From Acetobacter musti (GTDB lineage Bacteria > Pseudomonadota > Alphaproteobacteria > Acetobacterales > Acetobacteraceae), in NCBI RefSeq assembly GCF_011516835.1, contig NZ_WOTB01000003.1, positions 62,001 through 126,000 on the forward strand: a stretch of 64,000 nt of DNA, written 5' to 3'. Below the pieces are notes generated by a model. That model was not told where the DNA came from. It was given only the letters and a program-made list of their open reading frames with translations, and did not search any database. Of this stretch, positions 60,487 to 64,000 are shown one piece after another. Each line of letters begins with the position of its first letter. Position 1 is the first letter of the stretch. Position numbers and translations under genes: made by a program.

Positions 60487-62844
60487 TCAGTCGTCGGCCA
60501 GCCGGTCCCTTGGATGAGGCGGCAGGGCGGCGCGAATTCCGACATCTCCTGCCGCTGATCCGCGTCCGGAGAGCGATGGGTGGGTCATGAACCACTCATG
60601 TGCGGAAAACGGTTTTGCGCCGGGATCAAGGCGGCGATAGCGGCCTGTACGTTCGAGAATCCAGGAGTTCAGATTATCTTTCAGGTCGGTGACCATGATC
60701 TGGTCCAGGACCTGGGCATGAACGGTCGGGTTGGTGATAGGGACAAGGCTTTCCACACGCCAGTCCATGTTTCGCGTCATCCAGTCCGCGGATGAAATGA
60801 AAACTTTCGCGGAGCGCGACGGCAGGCGATGGCCATCCCCGAAAGCGTAGATACGGGCGTGTTCAAGGAATCGTCCGACGATCGATTTGATACGGATATT
60901 TTCGGACAGGCCCGGAACGCCGGGTCTCAGGCAGCACATACCGCGCACCACGGCCATGATCTTTACGCCGGCGCGAGAGGCTTCGTACAGTTTGTCGATC
61001 AGTTCGGGATCGACGAGTGCATTCATTTTCAGCCAGATCTGCCCTGGACGTCCGGCGCGGACATGAGCGATCTCGGCTTCGATCAGGGCCTCAAGCGTCT
61101 TCCGGCAGGTCAGTGGCGAGAAGGCGATGGCTTCCATTTTGGATGGCATCGCATAGCCGGTCACGTAGTTGAACAGGCGGGCTGAATCCCGGACGAGTTC
61201 CGGATTGCAGGTGAAGAACGACAGATCCGTATAAATTTTTGCCGTGATCGGGTGGTAGTTCCCGGTTCCGAAATGCGCGTATGAGCGGACTGTATTTCCT
61301 TCGCGCCGGACCACGAGGCTCAGCTTTGCGTGGGTTTTCAGATCGGCGAATCCGAACACCACCTGGACGCCGGCTGCTTCCAGCGCACGGGACAGCCGGA
61401 TGTTGGCTTCTTCATCGAACCGGGCCCGAAGCTCGACCATCGCCGTCACGGATTTCCCGGATTCCGCTGCCTCGATGAGTGCTTTCACGATCGGGCTGTC
61501 GCGGGACGTCCGGTAGAGAGTCTGCTTGATCGCAATGACGTTCGGGTCCAGGGCCGCCTGGCGCAGGAACTGCACCACCACATCGAAACTCTCGAACGGG
61601 TGGTGAACGATCAGATCCTTTGCGCGGATCGCCGCGAAACAGTCACCACCGAAATCGACAATCCGCTCCGGGAAACGCGGCGTATAGGGCGGAAACAGCA
61701 GATCGGGCCGGTCGTCGACGATCATCTGCCGAAGATCGACGACGCCGATCATGCCGGAATGAACGGCGACCTCCTCGGGCGGAAGATCGAGTTCATCGAC
61801 GATGGCGGCGGCAAGTTCAGGCGGGACACGTGCTTCCATGTCCACATGGATCACGACACCACGGCGACGCTGTTTAAGCGCTGTTTCGTAGGACCGGACC
61901 AGGTCTTCAGCCTCGTCCTCGAATTCGACATCGGTATCGCGGATGACACGCAGCATGCCGCCTTCACCGATGACGAGACCGGGATAAAGCCGGTCGATGC
62001 AGAGCGTGATCAGATTTTCGAGAAGAATGAACCTGACGACCGGCGGCTTTCCGGGCGGAGATGGCAGGCGGATAAACCGTTCGACCTGCGCGGGCAGCAG
62101 GATCAGCCCGTTCATGACGAATTTGTCTGTCTCGGCCGAGATCAGGCGCAGCGCCAGGGCGAGGCCCATATTCGGGATGAAAGGCAGCGGGTGGGCGGGA
62201 TCGACTGCCAGCGGTGTCAGAACCGGAAACACGCGCTCCATGAAATATTCGGTCAGCCAGGTGCGATCCGCGTCATCGAGCTGGTCGAGACCGCAGAGCA
62301 CTACGCCGGCATCTGCCAGAAGCTCGCGCAGATGAGTCCAGATTCTCTGCTGTTCACGCAGAAGCTGTGCGGAGCGCTCACGAACGGCGGCAAGCTGCAG
62401 AGCGGGTGTCAGCCCGTCCGGAGACAGTGACACCAGACCCTCACGGACCTGGCCGACAAGGCCTGCCACGCGCACGGAGTAGAATTCATCGAGATTGCTG
62501 GCGCTGATCGAGAGGAAACGCAGCCTTTCCAGGAGCGGATTGCGGACATTGTCTGCTTCCTCGACGACACGCTGGTTAAACGCCAGCCAGGACAGTTCAC
62601 GATTAATGAAACGGTCCGATGAGGTCGCATCGATCGGATGGTCCGCTACATCTCTGGCCCGCACAGCAGCAAGAGCGGATGTCGTTTTGGCGGTTTTTCG
62701 ACGGGATGGCGCCCCGGCAGTATTTCCTGACGATCGTGACGGTGTGCGTTTCGCCTCGCCTGTCGTGCCTTTTACTCTGCGCCCTGTTCCCCGCGCTCTG
62801 GTGCCGTCACTCCCCGCCAATTGTCTCTCCAGCTCTGTAACCAT
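60487..62844 (-). CDS. ppk1: Polyphosphate kinase 1
   Basis: 785 residues. The N-terminal 60 or so residues are Lys/Arg/Thr-rich (disordered extension). The enzyme core starts [21 protein letters not shown] and contains [12 protein letters not shown], the substrate/phospho-His region [22 protein letters not shown] and [15 protein letters not shown]. It reversibly makes polyphosphate from ATP. Downstream of the HdaA-like gene in the same direction. Confidence 0.95.
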   Translation of the reverse strand: MVTELERQLAGSDGTRARGTGRRVKGTTGEAKRTPSRSSGNTAGAPSRRKTAKTTSALAAVRARDVADHPIDATSSDRFINRELSWLAFNQRVVEEADNVRNPLLERLRFLSISASNLDEFYSVRVAGLVGQVREGLVSLSPDGLTPALQLAAVRERSAQLLREQQRIWTHLRELLADAGVVLCGLDQLDDADRTWLTEYFMERVFPVLTPLAVDPAHPLPFIPNMGLALALRLISAETDKFVMNGLILLPAQVERFIRLPSPPGKPPVVRFILLENLITLCIDRLYPGLVIGEGGMLRVIRDTDVEFEDEAEDLVRSYETALKQRRRGVVIHVDMEARVPPELAAAIVDELDLPPEEVAVHSGMIGVVDLRQMIVDDRPDLLFPPYTPRFPERIVDFGGDCFAAIRAKDLIVHHPFESFDVVVQFLRQAALDPNVIAIKQTLYRTSRDSPIVKALIEAAESGKSVTAMVELRARFDEEANIRLSRALEAAGVQVVFGFADLKTHAKLSLVVRREGNTVRSYAHFGTGNYHPITAKIYTDLSFFTCNPELVRDSARLFNYVTGYAMPSKMEAIAFSPLTCRKTLEALIEAEIAHVRAGRPGQIWLKMNALVDPELIDKLYEASRAGVKIMAVVRGMCCLRPGVPGLSENIRIKSIVGRFLEHARIYAFGDGHRLPSRSAKVFISSADWMTRNMDWRVESLVPITNPTVHAQVLDQIMVTDLKDNLNSWILERTGRYRRLDPGAKPFSAHEWFMTHPSLSGRGSAAGDVGIRAALPPHPRDRLADD

Positions 62845-62947
62845 TTCCCCGTGATGGGGTTAGCATGTTTCATCGTAGGCAGCATGACGGCCACTGTCAT
62901 ATGACAATTCGTGGAAAACTCTGCCGGGCCTGTCGGCATCCTGACGA

Positions 62948-63739
62948 TCAGCCGTGTTCCGTGACGGACGCCATGGACATGTCGGCAAGGATACAGGCTG
63001 CCGCGACGCGATCCAGCGGCGTGCCGGATGTCAGCATTTTTGCATCGATCCGCGCCACGGCCTCCTGTATGGCCCTTGGCTCACGCGGAAGACGCTGCAG
63101 CAGCCATTCTGTGACAGCGCGCGATACGACGAGTTGCCGCTCGGCCAGCAGGCGCAGCATCAGGCGGAGCAGCAGCGTGTCCTCCGCCGGTTTCAGTTCC
63201 ACTGTCATGGTGGCCCGCAGCCGGCTGCACAGGTCCGGCAGGGACACGCGCCAGCGCGCCGGCGGCAGACGGGCGGCGAGCAGCAAGGGAATTCTGCGTT
63301 CCCGCGCCATGTTTACGATCCGCAGGAGCGCCAGTTCGTCGATTCTTTCAGTGGGCAGGGAATCGAGCGCCAGTCCGGCCGGCTCTGGGTCTGTCAGTGC
63401 TGCGGCGTCAGGCAGTCCGGCCTTGCATTCGACAACGGGGGCGCTGTGCCGCTCAGCCCATGCCCGGAGCAGATGAGTTTTTCCACGTCCCGGACCGCCC
63501 CACAGCAGGAGCCGTCCTTCCGACCAGCCGTGCACGGCATCGTCTGAAAACAGCCATGCACGGGCTGCGGCGTTCGATTTCGCCGCGACAAAGCCGGTCT
63601 CATCGAAACGCGGCCTGTGTGTGAATGCGAACGCGGTTTGCGCGGGAAATTTCTGGCAACGCGCGGGTGTGACAATACCTGCGTCGCCTGGAAGGCACGC
63701 TGTCTCATAACGTTCCGGATCGCAAACCTGTTCAGTCAC
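62948..63739 (-). CDS. hdaA: HdaA-like DnaA-paralogue ATPase
   Basis: 263 residues from GTG 63739 (a GTG at 63802 is also possible). Walker A is GGPGRGKTH, followed by [41 protein letters not shown] and a sensor-2-type [10 protein letters not shown]. It resembles the small Hda/DnaA paralogues of alphaproteobacteria that regulate initiation by promoting DnaA-ATP hydrolysis. It is divergent from purM, a common arrangement. The start is unresolved. Confidence 0.8.
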   Translation of the reverse strand: MTEQVCDPERYETACLPGDAGIVTPARCQKFPAQTAFAFTHRPRFDETGFVAAKSNAAARAWLFSDDAVHGWSEGRLLLWGGPGRGKTHLLRAWAERHSAPVVECKAGLPDAAALTDPEPAGLALDSLPTERIDELALLRIVNMARERRIPLLLAARLPPARWRVSLPDLCSRLRATMTVELKPAEDTLLLRLMLRLLAERQLVVSRAVTEWLLQRLPREPRAIQEAVARIDAKMLTSGTPLDRVAAACILADMSMASVTEHG

Positions 63740-63850
63740 CGCTATGCGCGCCGCCCCGCCTGCCCTAAAGGAAACCCTGAACCCTGTTACCTCAAACGGC
63801 ACGGATATTCGACCTTCCGTCGACCGTCCACAGATGAGACGAGCATACCG

Positions 63851-64000
63851 ATGAGCAACACCACACCAGATTCCCGGTCTCAGGGTCTCACCTATCGTGA
63901 AGCCGGTGTGGATATCGAAGCCGGAGATGCCCTTGTCGAGGCTATCAAACCGGCGGCGAAAGCGACGATCCGTTCAGGCGTCATGGGTGGGCTTGGCGGA
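63851..64000 (+). CDS. purM: PurM (AIR synthetase), partial at right edge
   Basis: The first 50 residues, starting [19 protein letters not shown], continue with [18 protein letters not shown], the PurM N-terminal signature. The gene is cut by the window edge. PurM converts FGAM to AIR in purine synthesis. Divergent from the HdaA-like gene, as in Caulobacter-type genomes. Confidence 0.88.
   Translation, partial: MSNTTPDSRSQGLTYREAGVDIEAGDALVEAIKPAAKATIRSGVMGGLGG

Noticed and set aside
61330-62430. 366-codon open frame antisense to ppk1
   Set aside because: GC-rich antisense frames of this length are common opposite well-expressed genes; composition (His/Arg/Asp) is not protein-like.
1-64000. 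CRISPR arrays, rRNA genes, insertion sequences
   Set aside because: I saw no regularly spaced repeats with unique spacers, no rRNA sequence and no transposase gene; the only tRNA trace is the attachment-site half.

Overview
The window looks like an alphaproteobacterial chromosome with about 60% GC, most likely from an acetic acid bacterium (Acetobacteraceae). This is inferred from the gene set and codon style: CobS/CobT cobaltochelatase, an HdaA-like DnaA paralogue beside PurM and Ppk1, DUF1217, and a BolA/LolA/J-domain cluster. I cannot name the species.

Positions 1 to about 42523 are the right-hand part of a large, apparently intact tailed prophage. Its left end, with the integrase and the intact tRNA, lies outside the window. 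The right end is a 45-bp tRNA-Arg(UCU) 3' half at 42479-42523, which is the duplicated attachment site. Layout: (i) 1-2700, immunity region: an XRE repressor and a divergent Cro-like gene, plus a left-end minus-strand operon under the same palindromic operators; (ii) 2711-5028, small regulators (several HTH proteins, one with two HTH copies) and a 21-bp palindromic repeat array; (iii) 5025-9278, replication: orphan adenine methyltransferase, Toprim primase, D5-like helicase, GGGCACC iterons and a DUF6362 protein; (iv) 9279-9586, a cos-like intergenic region; (v) 9587-18654, a lambda-type head module (terminases, gpW, portal, S49 protease, scaffold, decoration protein, gpE capsid, gpFII); (vi) 18626-29298, a Mu-like contractile tail with a -1 frameshifted assembly chaperone; (vii) 29302-30361, a glycine-rich tail tip; (viii) 30432-31773, a lysis-type cassette and a fibre adaptor; (ix) 31801-42405, an accessory arm rich in glycan enzymes and membrane proteins.

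The most striking part is 31801-40917. It holds a secreted tail-fibre-like protein, a 1124-residue multidomain GH30 glycosidase with both catalytic glutamates, an opposite-strand GT2-GT14 fusion glycosyltransferase, a Tat-exported lipoprotein, a 27-residue membrane peptide and a second GT-A glycosyltransferase. My reading, as inference, is that the GH30 protein is a virion depolymerase for host exopolysaccharide, while the glycosyltransferases and lipoproteins remodel the envelope of the lysogen and exclude competing phages.

Positions 42524-64000 are ordinary chromosome: a LolA-like lipoprotein, BolA, a J-domain protein, cobS-cobT, a PLP decarboxylase, an alpha/beta hydrolase, DUF1217, a circularly permuted ATP-grasp/alpha-E pair, a DsbA-family oxidoreductase, a BASS transporter, two exported proteins (one SYLF), mltG, an aldose epimerase, ppk1, an HdaA-like protein and the start of purM.
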